Positions 48,720-60,500 of a stretch of 64,000 nucleotides of DNA are shown here, piece after piece. A program made the translations under genes and the position numbers. Position 1 is the first letter of the stretch. Each line of letters opens with the position of its first letter. Source of the stretch: Hetaerina americana (lineage: Eukaryota; Arthropoda; Insecta; Odonata; Calopterygidae); contig JAKTNV010000014.1 in NCBI GenBank assembly GCA_022747635.1, forward strand, positions 9,621,110 to 9,685,109, given 5' to 3'. The notes beneath the pieces were generated by a model. It made no database searches. It was given only the letters and a program-made list of their open reading frames with translations, and had not been told where the DNA came from.

Positions 48720-51060
48720 TGCAAAATATTACGAATCCATTAATTCAAGATGCCGATAGGAAAATCAATCCAGTTCATCCTCACTATTCTATCATTCATT
48801 ACAATACTATGAATTTAATATTTGATGCATGGAGTAGTGATCTCAACAGGACGTCTAAAATATTCAGAATCATACGGGCAATCCGAAAATGGTTTGACTT
48901 TCATAAAATAATTTTAAACCAGGACAAAATTCTTTTTCATCCGTTTTGGAAATCACTTGACTAGTTAGATTCAAACGAATGCTACGCACACAGAGATAGA
49001 CCGATATGTCTTAAACTTCGAGTGCGTTACACGTACTTCAAGAGATGTTACCAACTGGAAATAAATTTGATAAGCAGTAGTGGTGCCAGCTCTGTGAATT
49101 TGCATGGGCCTTTTAAACTACCCCGATATAATACGTTGGAGCACGTGCTTTGGGTTGGCAGAATACACTGGACCCCAGAGAACATTATTTGGCGGCAGAA
49201 TACCATTATAGTTAGAATGGGGTAGAAAAACAGTTCCTTCCGTTCCCTTTGGTATCTCTGCATCTCATCGAAAAGCACCTCCATCAATGTCGCTACGCAT
49301 TGAAGAATGCTTCAAACCACTGATGATGAACATTAACTGATTGAAAGCAAAACATTCTAGTAAATAAATAGTCATAAAAATCGTTATTCGTTACCTACGA
49401 TAAAAACTTTGATTACTTGTAATACTTACGGAGTAAATTTGAACGATATGATAAATCTTGTATTTAAGTAGATAATAGGTACAACATGTTACTGTAAATT
49501 CATGTAATATATTCAAACGTTTTTGCGAGGATTTGGATATTATTTGTACTTAAGATTCTGCATAGTATGTTATTAAATATTTGAAACACCTAGTGTTTTT
49601 CCAGTATGGAAGACAGATTTTAAGTCACAATAGAAAAAAGTCAGTGCTCAAAATTTCTTCACCCAACGCAAAAGTCATATTGCAATTAAAATTGAGCTAA
49701 AAAATGTCATCAGCAAAAAAAAAGAGAAAAAAATTATAGTATCATCAACTAATTTCTCGATGTTGAACATTTTTATGACAATATTTCATTTTTTTCCTAT
49801 GCCCTTTAAGATTAATCCAATTGTAAACCTCTACATTCTCAGACGCTCTCGCGGAAACAGATGAATCTCTTAAGTTACGGTAAAACGTCACTCCGAATTC
49901 ACCTCACGCACGATCTCGCAACACTGGCATCCCTAATGGGGTTGAGCATAATGAATGTGTGAAATTAATAATGAATGAGAAATTTATCGGTTATAACAAC
50001 GAAGTTGAATAGCGTCTGAAATATCATAGGAGGTAAATTCAGATTTGACGTGACGCTAAAGATCAGTAAAACATAAATATAGTTAATAATTCAAAGAGCA
50101 AAATATCGGCCGTAAATCTCCCATAAATGTTATTAAAGACGTTCATGTTTTTGCCACCTTAGAATTATATTTAACTTAATGCGGAGTGGAGATAATTAGT
50201 GGATGAAAAAGGGTTTATACAACGACTACGAGGAAATTTATGTATGGCGATTTTTATTCAAGGTTTCATTTACCATTCTCTACCTCGAGGGAGATTACGA
50301 AAATGAATGATATCTTCATATAGATTGTTTGGTCTGGCAAAATATCATAGATAATAACCCATCGATTTGCTTGTTGGTGCATTCATGTACATGACAACAG
50401 CAACAGAACACAAAGTGCCGCGGTAGTGCCAAAGTTACCATTCACGTGCATCGAAATATATTCCACTCATGCGAAAATAAATTTAATAATATGAAAACTA
50501 ATTTAAACTTTATACCACCTATCTCATTTTATGCTACTGAATTAGTTACGATCAAATGGGAGCTTTCGAACAGAAAATTCGGTTTAACATGGGGTGTTTC
50601 TGAGAAAATTTTTTTTTGGGAATTTTGGAAAATTAAATAGAAAGTTTCACTTTGTTTTCGTCAATTATTAGTTGTATTTTAATTTGTTGAAATTTTATAT
50701 AATACTATTATTTATTGATTCAATCACAATTACATGCAAAAATATTTTCTGGGGAGTATTTTCATTTACAGAGAAGGAAATATTGACCTGCGATTTGAAT
50801 TTGTGGCATATAAGTGTGGCGTTTTAAATTAGGACTACACATACAGTTGCGCGGAATGAAAAACACCAAAGAACAAGACTCCTTCAATAATAAAATATCA
50901 ACGAAAAAATAATCCTTAAAATTCTAATCGGGCCATAATTTTTTTTCACTGTGGAATCTAGAGAATTCAATAAATCTATCAGAGGATTAACCTCCTCATT
51001 TCATGCATAATATTATCGTACAGTTATCGTACAGTATCGTCGGTGAGGTTTATCTGCTGA
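48720..51060. other. Unassigned AT-rich stretch
   Basis: Frames at 48713-48964 (+), 49022-49225 (+) and 50446-50640 (+) have no recognised motif. The first one starts inside the transposase relic in antisense. No RNA gene was found. Just before the microsatellite, TTATCGTACAG occurs twice in tandem (51013-51035). Confidence 0.45.
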
Positions 51061-51064
51061 TAGC

Positions 51065-51068
<4 letters not shown>

Positions 51069-51137
<69 letters not shown>

Positions 51138-51256
51138 ATAGAAATATATATGTGTGTGTATATATATATATATATTTGTGTATAAATATGTGTGTATATA
51201 TGTATGTGTATATATATATATGTATGTATATATATATATATATAGATATATATATC

Positions 51257-51335
<79 letters not shown>
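51069..51335. repeat. Long (AT)n microsatellite with TG-rich interruptions
   Basis: About 265 bases of alternating A and T, broken at 51131-51250 by TGTG and single-base variants and once by CCG near 51256. Overlapping frames of up to 169 codons made of Ile-Tyr repeats run through it on both strands; these are artefacts of the repeat. Confidence 0.98.
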
Positions 51336-51337
<2 letters not shown>

Positions 51338-51339
<2 letters not shown>

Positions 51340-51500
51340 GGTCGCGGTAGTCCAGTGGTTAGAGCTTCGGACTACTGACCGTAGGATACCGGGATCGATT
51401 CCCGGGCAAGGCACTCTGGGCACCTGCAGCTCCACCCAAGCTGAAAATATTACCATGCATAATTTAATGCACATTATTATCGTACGTCTTGTTATTAAAG
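51338..51500 (+). mobile_element. tRNA-derived SINE adjoining the microsatellite
   Basis: TAGTCCAGTGGTTAGAGC (51348-51365) matches the RNA polymerase III A-box. GGGATCGATTC (51391-51401) matches the B-box and lies in a clean T-arm with 5-bp stem CCGGG/CCCGG and 7-base loop. The acceptor ends do not pair and the anticodon arm is poor, so it is not a functional tRNA. A tRNA-unrelated segment follows (GCACCTGCAGCTCCACCC...) and fades without a clear tail. The 3' boundary is approximate. The head differs from the SINE at 17.7 kb, so it is another family or subfamily. Confidence 0.7.
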
Positions 51501-51995
51501 ACGTATCTTGATGTGTGTCGGACGTTTGCAAATTAAGATGCCAAAAGCACCCTTTAAAAAGCAAAATACACACAAGGAATTCATATGAAACCCAAACTGT
51601 AATTCATTTCACTCACTTGTGGAGAACTTGTATCTCACAAAAGAGTCCATCTACGCTGGGTCGCATGCAGTTTGTCATCTGCAAGGTGCGTCATTAAACT
51701 TTATATAAGTGGCACTTTTCAGAATCTTCCTACTTCTCATCACTATTCTGAACGTTAAACAAAATTTAATCCAATGCTGCAATTCTTCGCGCAAGGAAGT
51801 TTATCTAGGTACATATAAACCTGCGCTTCCCCTCCGAGAATTTTCTTGTTTTTTTCGAAATGAGAACCCCTTTCATCCTCTCTCCATTGTTAGTGACTAC
51901 CACCTTTACGTAATAATATAAGCTATTTTCCTCAACACTTGCGCATGTCTTCCTGCTACTCGCTCGATATTCCCTGGAGCTATCTCTTTTTAGTT
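51501..51995. other. Unassigned spacer
   Basis: No recognisable protein or RNA. It may contain the 3' part of the preceding SINE. A 70-codon frame at 51709-51921 (+) has no motif. Confidence 0.4.
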
Positions 51996-52400
51996 CTAAG
52001 TCTCTCTCCACCAAATTACAGAAATTGGATTTCACCGTGTATACATGCACTTCTACATCCTTCTCCGTCTCCCGATTCCCTTGCTTTCTGGACCACTCCA
52101 CATCCGATTTTTTCTCCAAACTCCTCCTACGCCAGCTTCTTTCACTCTCCGCTTCCTTCTGGGAAACCAATTCCCACCCATTCTACCACACACACAGAAG
52201 CAGCCCATCGCAACCACTCCCCCTTATTCACCCAGAAGATTCATTCAATAGAACCGACCCCTCTTATCTTTCCTTCCCTAACGTCCTCGACCTTTCCCTC
52301 CAGCCTTCCTCTCTCCCCCAAAATTTCTGTATTTCCCGCACGCGCCCTTACGCCGCTAGCCCCTAAAATTGACGAATCGAAAAGCGAGAGCACAAAAAAA
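51996..52400. other. C-rich, pyrimidine-skewed island
   Basis: The + strand is C/T-rich. Three overlapping plus-strand frames (51939-52529, 52025-52366 and 52045-52251) are all rich in Pro, Ser, Thr and Leu. The longest, 196 codons, has no recognisable domain or signal. Because all registers are open, I attribute this to composition. Confidence 0.4.
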
Positions 52401-53590
52401 CAAACGAACAAGTGGATGGAACATTATTTCGAAGCTCTTACAGGTGCACGGGAAAAAAACCTATTATTCACGTTGTGTCTGCCGGTGATTCGTTACAGGG
52501 AAGGGGTCCCCTTCGTCGCGCACGTTTGAGTCGGTTTAATTTAGCGTGGATCTCCCGATAGGAGTGTCAAGATGAAAGAATGAAATGCCTCGACTCTACG
52601 ATGGCACGTTTAAACACAAAGGGTGACGCACAGAAAGGAAACTAAGACAAACAAAGAAAGGTTAGGTCAAGCTGCGTATTTATTCGTTGCATAAAAAACA
52701 ACTACTTTTTACTACTCTGAACTCTCTGAATACAGGTGTACATAAATTAAGAAAGATGTGTCGTGGGGTTTCAGGTTCCTAATTAAAATTTATTCGGTTG
52801 AATAAAGCAAAAGTTACCCGTAATTATTCAAAATTTCTCTTTACTTTCGGTCGAAAAATCAATCAACCTAATCATCACATTTGAGAAATGCCTTCATGGA
52901 ACTTGCACAACTTGATTTTGCATTCGCAATTTCGCGCCTGTTATTGAATAGATAGAATTTTCTCAAAAACTGCTTTTAAATCGGTATCAGAGATATACTA
53001 CTTCACATAAATTATTAAAAATAAATAAAATTTACCTTAATTACTCAAATGTGGTAATTTGCTCGAACAGATGCAAAGTGGATGCGGTCATACCAGGCTG
53101 TGTTTGCCTAGAGAAATGCAATTTTAATAAAGAAATATGTATAATTTCATACGCATTAAGAATGAACCACTTTTAATTAGAGTTCACATACGGCTATGTT
53201 TGATTGATGAAGAACTGAAAGAGTTCCTTAAAAGTATACTAACACTAATTATGCTCTAAGAAGCATTTTTCATGAGAATTTAGACATTTGCAATTAAATA
53301 ATACTAAAAAACTAAGAATCACACTTCGGCGGTAGGTAGCAATTTCGTCACTAAATGTTCAAGTTCTGTAGGTCCATTATTAATGTTTAGCTTTTTAAAA
53401 AGTCACTACCTCGCAATTGGATTATCATTGAAAATACTCGGACGACACTATCCCCTAGGTCGCGAGATTGAATTTCACGGAATTGGTCAATTTAGTGGAA
53501 ACAAGGAAGACAACGGTGAGCAATGACATTAGGCTCCCTACAAAATACTGCTATGCATATTCCGGTGAAACGTTTCTGTGCTACTGGGGT
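52401..53590. other. Unassigned AT-rich stretch
   Basis: Nothing supportable was seen. Confidence 0.5.
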
Positions 53591-53599
53591 CATAAACTC

Positions 53600-55260
53600 A
53601 CCCGATCAGGCCTCTGCGTGGGCATAAATGTAGGAGTATGAATATGAAACGTGAGATCCTTAGGAATGAATGGCAGACAGAAAAATGCGAGCATATAGAT
53701 GACCAGGCAGGATTAGGATGTTTTTAGGAGTCAGCAAAATAAAATGACCTGGGACAGCTGATTTCTGGAGCGACGGATGCATACTGATGTACTCATAAGA
53801 CAATACGAAAGTAGATAGACTAAGGGATCGATCCCGTAAATAAAAAATAAATATAAAGTTTTGCAGGTGATAACACGACAGGACAACAATGCTTAACGTT
53901 GGAACAAAAACAAGTGAAACCATTTTAGTATTAACTAGCCAGCCGTTTGACGCAAAACGTGGTATTTAAAAACAGTCAGAACAAAAACCTAGATTCAATT
54001 CCTGCGTAGTGATTCACGTGGAAAATGAATCTCGCGTCTCTGGTCACTCAAATCCAAAGCAAGACATAAATAAGAAATCAAGCGCACACGTGCTGTTGCT
54101 GTCTCAGAAATAATACTAAATCCTCGTCAGGGACCACCACGAAGTTTGAACGCACCACCTACTTTTAATTCTGCGGTGATCCACAGCGAGAAATTTTAAT
54201 TTTTGTTGGAAATTTAGGAAAAAAAAGCCTTTAAAATCAATTGAGAAATACGTGAAATTTCTGAGAAAATTTTAAATGAGTAACAATGAAGAACCTACTA
54301 TCCTGTGTACCATAACCAGGTCACATCATTGCGAAAATGCCAGAAAACGATGAAGGAGTAGGAAAGGAGCAGGAAATATTATGCACTTTTAATTCGGAGA
54401 TGTAATAAAAGTAGATCAATGACTGAGCATTGAAGGACTTAGGTGGCTGGGGAAGAAATACAGACACAAGGTTTGCAGACGACGTCGCTGTTACAGCAGA
54501 AAATCGAGCATACCTCCAGGCATCTTGAGTGTCATTCATCAAATAGCTCTAGGCTACAATTTGAAAACAGAAATAAAGATGAAAACTAATAAAATCCTAG
54601 TTTACGGAAGAGAAAAGCTAAAGGCGGATGCTCCGGTACGAGGAAAAAATTTAGAACTTTCATCTGCATCGGAATCAGCATAACATGTGATGGAAAAAGC
54701 TCAACAGGCATCAAGCGTTGAATAACTCTAACCAACAAGGCTTCTGATTTGAAAGTTTATGATAAAGATATGACTGTAGTACGATATGAGCAAAGCAGAT
54801 ATGGTTACGAGCCAAAACGTAAAATATTCTTGAAAAATATGGCACTATATGGACCGAGAATGTATACACCGTCAGAGAATCAGGTCAGGGAAAGAGCCTT
54901 CGAAATAAGGTGCCTGAGGCGAGGGCTGAAGATCAAATGGGCTGATGAAATGGGAAACGAGGGAGCATTCAGAAGAGTAGAAAAGAAAAGAACATGTGGC
55001 CATATGAAAGACAAATAGATGGATTGGGCACGCCTCGAGATAAATGGATTTCTTAAGAGCATAATAAAGGAAATGGTCCTTTGAAGAAGGACAAGTGACA
55101 AATTCGTATTCTAAATAAAGATTGTTGCTAGAAGGAATAAATATCAAGACGCAAAAAACGTAGAATAGCATAGGAAAGAGAGTATAACTGCGCACAGTTA
55201 TTTGATTGAAAGACTGCCACATAAATGGGAATCAAGTCTACCAACCGTCTGCGCATAACA
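53600..55260 (+). mobile_element. RTE-like LINE with endonuclease and reverse transcriptase remnants
   Basis: An endonuclease remnant is at 53645-53930. NVRSL is followed by a region full of stops, and DFWSDGCILMYS sits where DFWS-DYRMIYSG is usual. After about 500 unreadable bases the reverse transcriptase core reappears at 54469 as RFADDVAVTAENRAYLQ, with the catalytic FADD intact. Next come LKTEIKMKTNKILVYG (out of frame) and a 90-codon open frame, 54749-55018, that carries NMALYGPRMYTPSE, FEIRCLRRGLKIKWADEMGN and EGAFRRVEKKRT. Those match the C-terminal blocks 'ALYG-ETWT', 'FEMWCWRRMLKI-W-D' and 'EE-LRRV-EER'. MDWARLEINGFLKSIIKEMV follows a stop. Endonuclease and reverse transcriptase are in their native order on one strand, so this is one element with a large internal deletion. 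Confidence 0.87.
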
Positions 55261-55559
55261 CCACAGTCAAGCAAACATTCACGTGTATAGCAAAGAGTCA
55301 AAAATTAAAAAAAGAAATCACCGCTTAATTACCCGTTGGTTTTTAATCATTTCTTGATCTTAGTGCGTTCATTTAAGGCGCACGTTAGAGCCGGCATAAA
55401 TGGCAACCTTTCAGAAAAACTTAGATAGTGAAAATGAAACACAAACTCCAATTTTAATCCAGCACGTGCTCGACCGACGTTCGCAAGAAACCCGACGAGA
55501 TGCAGTAGGGTACAGTGAAAGAGGGCCGCGAACGGAAGGGTGCTGATGAACGACCGTGC

Positions 55560-56285
55560 TGGTAACGCACCAACTTAACAGGCGAGGAGCAGGCAAGCGA
55601 CAGCGATGGAAAAAATGTGAAGGTAATGAAACGAGAAAAGAAAAAAGCCTGTCGCAGGGAAAAAAGTTTGCTCAGAGGATCTCGAGCGAGGGGGGTGGGA
55701 TATCTTTTATTTTTCTCGGAGAATTCCGCGAGAAAATGAGAAACTCTGGCAGGAGCGAGGTATAAGCGGAGCGGTTATAGGTGAGGAGAGGGGATTGAAG
55801 AGGCAAGGGAGAGAGGTAGAATAGGGTAAAGAGTCGAGGGATGAAGGTGCAGAAAAATGCGAGAGGGCTAGATACCACGCTCGAGAGCTACCTCACAATG
55901 AGATGGAGTGGGAATCTTCGAGAAAGGGGAGGAATGGGGACTTTGGGTGCTCGGGTGGAGAGCAGAGGGAGGGAAAAGAAAATCTTCTCCCTTCCTCCTC
56001 TCCCCTTTTCTTTCCCGCAGGGGTGCAATTTGGTCGGTGCCCAGGAGAAGAAAAAAGCTGTGGGAAGATGGATGACAAGGGTCCGGTCATGCGGTTGCTT
56101 CGCCGACTGGAGGATGGTGATGGGGGAGGAGGGGAGGAAGGTAGAGGAGAGGAAGGAATATGTGGGAGTGGGGAGAGGACGGATGAATGAACGAATGAAT
56201 GAGGTGGTGAATGAGGGAATGGGGAGGGGAAGGGAGGATAATGGGCGGCGTGATTAGAAGGGCAGATGAATGAGGCACAAAAGGG
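55560..56285. other. G-rich, purine-skewed island
   Basis: The + strand is A/G-rich with short tandem GAATGAATGA-type repeats near 56185-56210. Frames are open on both strands in several registers (for example 55841-56257 + and 55893-56294 -) and yield Gly/Glu/Arg- or Pro/Ser-rich peptides. No domain is recognisable. Confidence 0.45.
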
Positions 56286-57100
56286 ATGGTTCATTGTCTA
56301 CCGGAGGATGTCGATATGACCAGAGCGCGCGGTACGCCAAGCGGAGAGCGGAAGGTCGTGAGAGCTTCAACTTTGGTTGTTGTATCGGTGTGACCACAAA
56401 TTTACGTAATGGGCTGAGATTCGGCTCAAAAAGTCAGATTGGCAACGGCGCAATTTAATTAGCGACTTTTCAAATGGGTTGCAGAGTTAGTGTAAGACGA
56501 ATTAAAAATCTGTCAAATTCTATAACCAGGAAAAGTATATGTAAGTAATAGTGAATTTGATCACTGAAAGGCATAGAATCTCGTCGTTGATATATCGATT
56601 TTTGCGTATCCACTTCCTCCAATCTCTCATTGGGAAAAATCTCTTCCTTGGCATGTATTGATTACAGTCTCCAGAAAATACAAACTAGAAAATGAAACAC
56701 GAACAACGATACGTATCGCTGTAAAACACGAAAAATTCAGTAAGAGGATATAGTTTCACACAAGCTACTATAATTACACCAATTACACACAATAACCACA
56801 TTTAGAAGTCGAAAAAATGCTCTGTCCACAGGGCGTATTTCGGCTGACACTACTATTACTCAGAGGGAGAGGAAATCCGATAAATTGGTGAGTCGAAAGA
56901 ACAAAGAAATATCTATGGACGTATTGACTAACGATAGAAAATCTAGAAGTCTAATGAAAGCAACCGACGGAATTACATGGATATATCACAGTATTGTAAA
57001 GAGAGATCTTCAATTAAATCATTTTCAGAGGGATAGCTACAAGATTGGTTTAAAAAGTAACGGCAACAATTTCTTCCTTACGTGAGGGTGGAGCACTGAA
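56286..57100. other. Unassigned; may include the 5' part of the next transposon
   Basis: No protein motif could be read. The transposase relic that follows lacks its first helix-turn-helix, which should lie in the last 200-300 bases here if it had survived. A 66-codon frame at 56885-57085 does not match it. Confidence 0.4.
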
Positions 57101-57105
57101 TTTTA

Positions 57106-57510
57106 GACCATCGGTTGAGTGCGTATGGTTGCAAATCGTATTGGCATTGATAATATGACAGTACACAAATTATCACTGGCAATTTGACGGTGAAAAAGAT
57201 CTGCGCTAAACTTGTCCCGAAAGTCTTCACGGACGAACTAGAGCAGTGTCGAGTGCCTGCTTTCGAAGACCTGTAACAGTATCGCAACGATTCCCCAGCC
57301 CCCTTACGGTCCCGACTTGGCACCAGTAGACTATTCCCTATTGTCAAAAGTGAAATACTCCCTCTAAAGTCACAGCGATGAGACCCTGGGTGACGTCAAA
57401 GAAGCTTGCACGCGTGCCCTTAAGGACCTGCCGGAATCCATCTAACAGTGGCGTGGAAAAGCCCCAAGCATAGGTGTGTCGACGCTCAGGGGATGTATTT
57501 AGAAGAATTT
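57106..57510 (+). pseudogene. Mariner-type transposase remnant, fourth lineage, core deleted
   Basis: Pieces across frames read DHRL, VRMVANRIGIDNMTVH (57119-57166; second helix-turn-helix), ITGNLTVKKICAKLVPK and TDELEQCRV. The sequence then jumps straight to TIPQPPYGPDLAPVDYSLL, which has the third catalytic Asp. GDVKEACTRALKDLPESI, AWKSPKHRCVDAQG and MYLEEF (ending 57510) complete the C-terminus. The order is right for a mariner-like transposase, but about 150 residues, including the first two catalytic Asp, are missing. Two stops and several frameshifts add to the damage. The C-terminal wording differs from the other three transposases in the window. Terminal repeats were not resolved. Confidence 0.85.
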
Positions 57511-60500
57511 CGAAGCATTGTAGCAATATCTGTAATAAATCAATTATTCCGCAACTTTTCCCGATACTTTTCATAAAAACCATGCAGAATGAATGGAAGT
57601 GAAACAGCATTTTAGTGCACGTATACATCATCGTCATCCGTATTTAAATCCTAGCATTGGTTTACTGTAGCCCATATCTTTCCATTATACTATATTTGAA
57701 TTCAAGGCAAGGCTGCGTATTCAAGGGAGAATTATTTGGTGGTTTCCCGTTGCCTTCCACATCGCAGTACTAAGACCGATTCCGTGAATTTCACTCTCGC
57801 CCGCAGCTGTGGCAGCTGATGCCGGTCCGACTCACTTCGTCTGCGCCACCAGTTCCTAATGGTGAATTTGCTGCCTTTCACCATGGGTCCAGGGTAGATT
57901 TTTAGTAGGAGTCCATTTTTCTCGTTCCGAAGTACCTATACCTAACATTACCCGTATGGATGAGAAACTAGCATTGAATTCAAATGCTTGAGACTTCACT
58001 TCGAGGAAATCAAATACAGATACAACAGTTCGTGTATTTTTTCACTGATGCTTATTAGTACGATGCTTTTCACCGACATCATCTGGTACTATTATGACCT
58101 AATGATGTGGTAATATAGAACGCACGGTACCATCTAGCATCCGTGGAAAAGTACTACGGTCTCTGTGTTTTAATAAGGATAAATGATGAATAAATGAAGA
58201 AATCAGAAAACATCATGAGAGAGCTGAAGAACGTCAGCTCGATTAACCCGAGGACATGCCGATGAAGAGTTTGTTAATATTTTTACCAAATTACTTTTTG
58301 CAAAAGGAGAGACTTGAGCAATAAGAAAAACAATCGAAAAAGTATCTCAATGTAATCAACATAAACAAATCATCCGTTTCTCCCAAAATAAATGACCAAG
58401 ACATAAATAACAGTAAGGTTAGCACAAAATAGAAAAAAAATTTGTCTTTTAGCCTTTGCATTCTATTGGCGTACTCTGCAAGAGCTATTATAAAAATCGA
58501 AGTAGAGCTTAAGGAAAATTATTTTCCCTCCTTTATGTATTTCCATTTGCGTAGTTGGTGATTAACTGCTTGAGGCACTCAATGGCCATCCACAATTTTT
58601 GCTGAGTACACGTTTTATTCCTATTATTATATAATATCCATGAAATAATTTTGTTAAGTACATTTTTTTAGTCTTATTACTAAATAATATCCATTTTTGC
58701 TATTTTTCCGTGATTTTACGATCAAGGCCAGAGTCTTTCCATGATTGATTCTTTAAAATATGTAATAATAGAAGTAATATATTTTGCAGTAAAATGTACA
58801 ACATTAAGGCTTCACTGAATAGAATCATTGATTGTGAAGAATTATCTTGCGAAAATATTGTGGCTCAGCTTAAGTGATAGTTATAAAAAAGAAAAAAAAC
58901 TATATAAGAAAAGGCTTCTTAATATTTTAATGCCAGTCACATTTTGGTAGGTGAGTGGCGCCGCAAACGAATGATGAAAAGCTGCTACGAAAGTTCTATT
59001 GCGTTTCTATGGAAGGAATCACGCACTGTTATTTTAGTATAAGAACAATTAAAAAAATTGCTCTGAATCAAATTATGCAAATAAATCTAAAAGTGTGTCG
59101 GAATCCTGAGTTTGGAATATTTGCCATGATTTTAAAGATAAGTTAAAAAAATATTTTGACGTGAAATGCAATTCCACAGCTATACGAGCTCGTATACTGT
59201 AAAACAAGGTAAAAAAAAGTGATTGCGGTTGAGATTATAAAGAGTGTTAGCAATATAATTTGGAATTCATAACCCTTAGCTTTTTTATATATACATAATA
59301 TATATGAACTACCAATAATAAAGTTAAAGCATAGTTAGCTAAAAAAGTTGCGACAGTGCTGATGTTTCGGATGCCAAGCAACATTAATTCGAGCACAACA
59401 ATTGCATGCAAATTCACATCGGATTTATTTTATTTTTAAATTCCTGCAGCTTGATATCAAAATTATCAAAATGACTGCACATATCCTACGGCTCAATATG
59501 TGTCATCCTTGGTGTTTATAGGCTATAGGCATTCATAAAAGGAAGCAGTACTCAATCATTTCCTCATCGTAGTTGTGGGGTTACCGTCAGCTAAAATGTT
59601 AATAATGTAGTAGATAATGATCCTTCATGTCAAAATGTTCATGTACTAAGAGGCGACATACGGCTCAAGCATGAGGAGAGACCTTTGGAGGAGAGAATCA
59701 ATCATTTGGGTTATTTCATGTGAGACAATCAATTAATAAGTTTGGGGAGGGGAAAATTGGTGAAGATCCGTCAAGTGAAAAGACGAAAAAGCAGCGTTAT
59801 AGAATTCATAAACGATCTGACAGGACTTCACACTAATCGCGCCACTTATCAGGACACAAATTACAAGTTCTGATCCAAATTAATTCTAGCTTCACCCTCC
59901 CGGGAGAATATTTTAACGAAATAGCGTTAAATTCATTTCAATACTGTCACTATTTGATCGAAACATTACCCTACCCTACATTACCCTACATGTCAGGGCC
60001 AAACATATTTTTGATCAAAGCAGGTATAATGAGTGTTTTTAAGCAGCGGTTTTACTATTTTCATTGCGTGCCAAGATATTTTAATCCCTATGCATATAAT
60101 ATCGCATTATAGTTGATAATCAAGACTATTGATGCCTAGTACAGTCAAGCGTTTTCACAGCAGATACGACAAGAGAAAAGGTTTATCAAGTAAAAGTTAA
60201 TTTTTTCTCATTTATAATGTGATTGAAATGAAATTTTTAATAAAAAATGTCTGTAAGTAATTGTAAAACTTTATTGATAATTTTCAGCTTGATCTTGGGC
60301 GCGCTATAATCACGACAGAAGGTTTTGTAATTATAACTATTAAAAAAAACGGTTCCTTAGCGTGAAAATAGCCGAAATAGAGCACAGTACAACAATTTTT
60401 AAAATATTTTAAATTGATTTTTATAAAGGGATCCCAATGTCCGATTTATGATCTCGATGCACCTCATAGTAATAGGCTACAACCTGACTTCCGTGGCACT

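Noticed and set aside
51341..51412. Functional tRNA gene
   Set aside because: A-box, B-box and T-arm are good, but the acceptor ends do not pair and the anticodon arm is poor. A SINE head fits better.
51064..51573. Frames of up to 169 codons across the AT repeat
   Set aside because: They consist almost entirely of Ile-Tyr repeats produced by the microsatellite and exist on both strands.
51939..52529. 196-codon Pro/Ser-rich frame
   Set aside because: Overlapping frames in other registers are equally open in this C/T-rich block, and no domain is visible.
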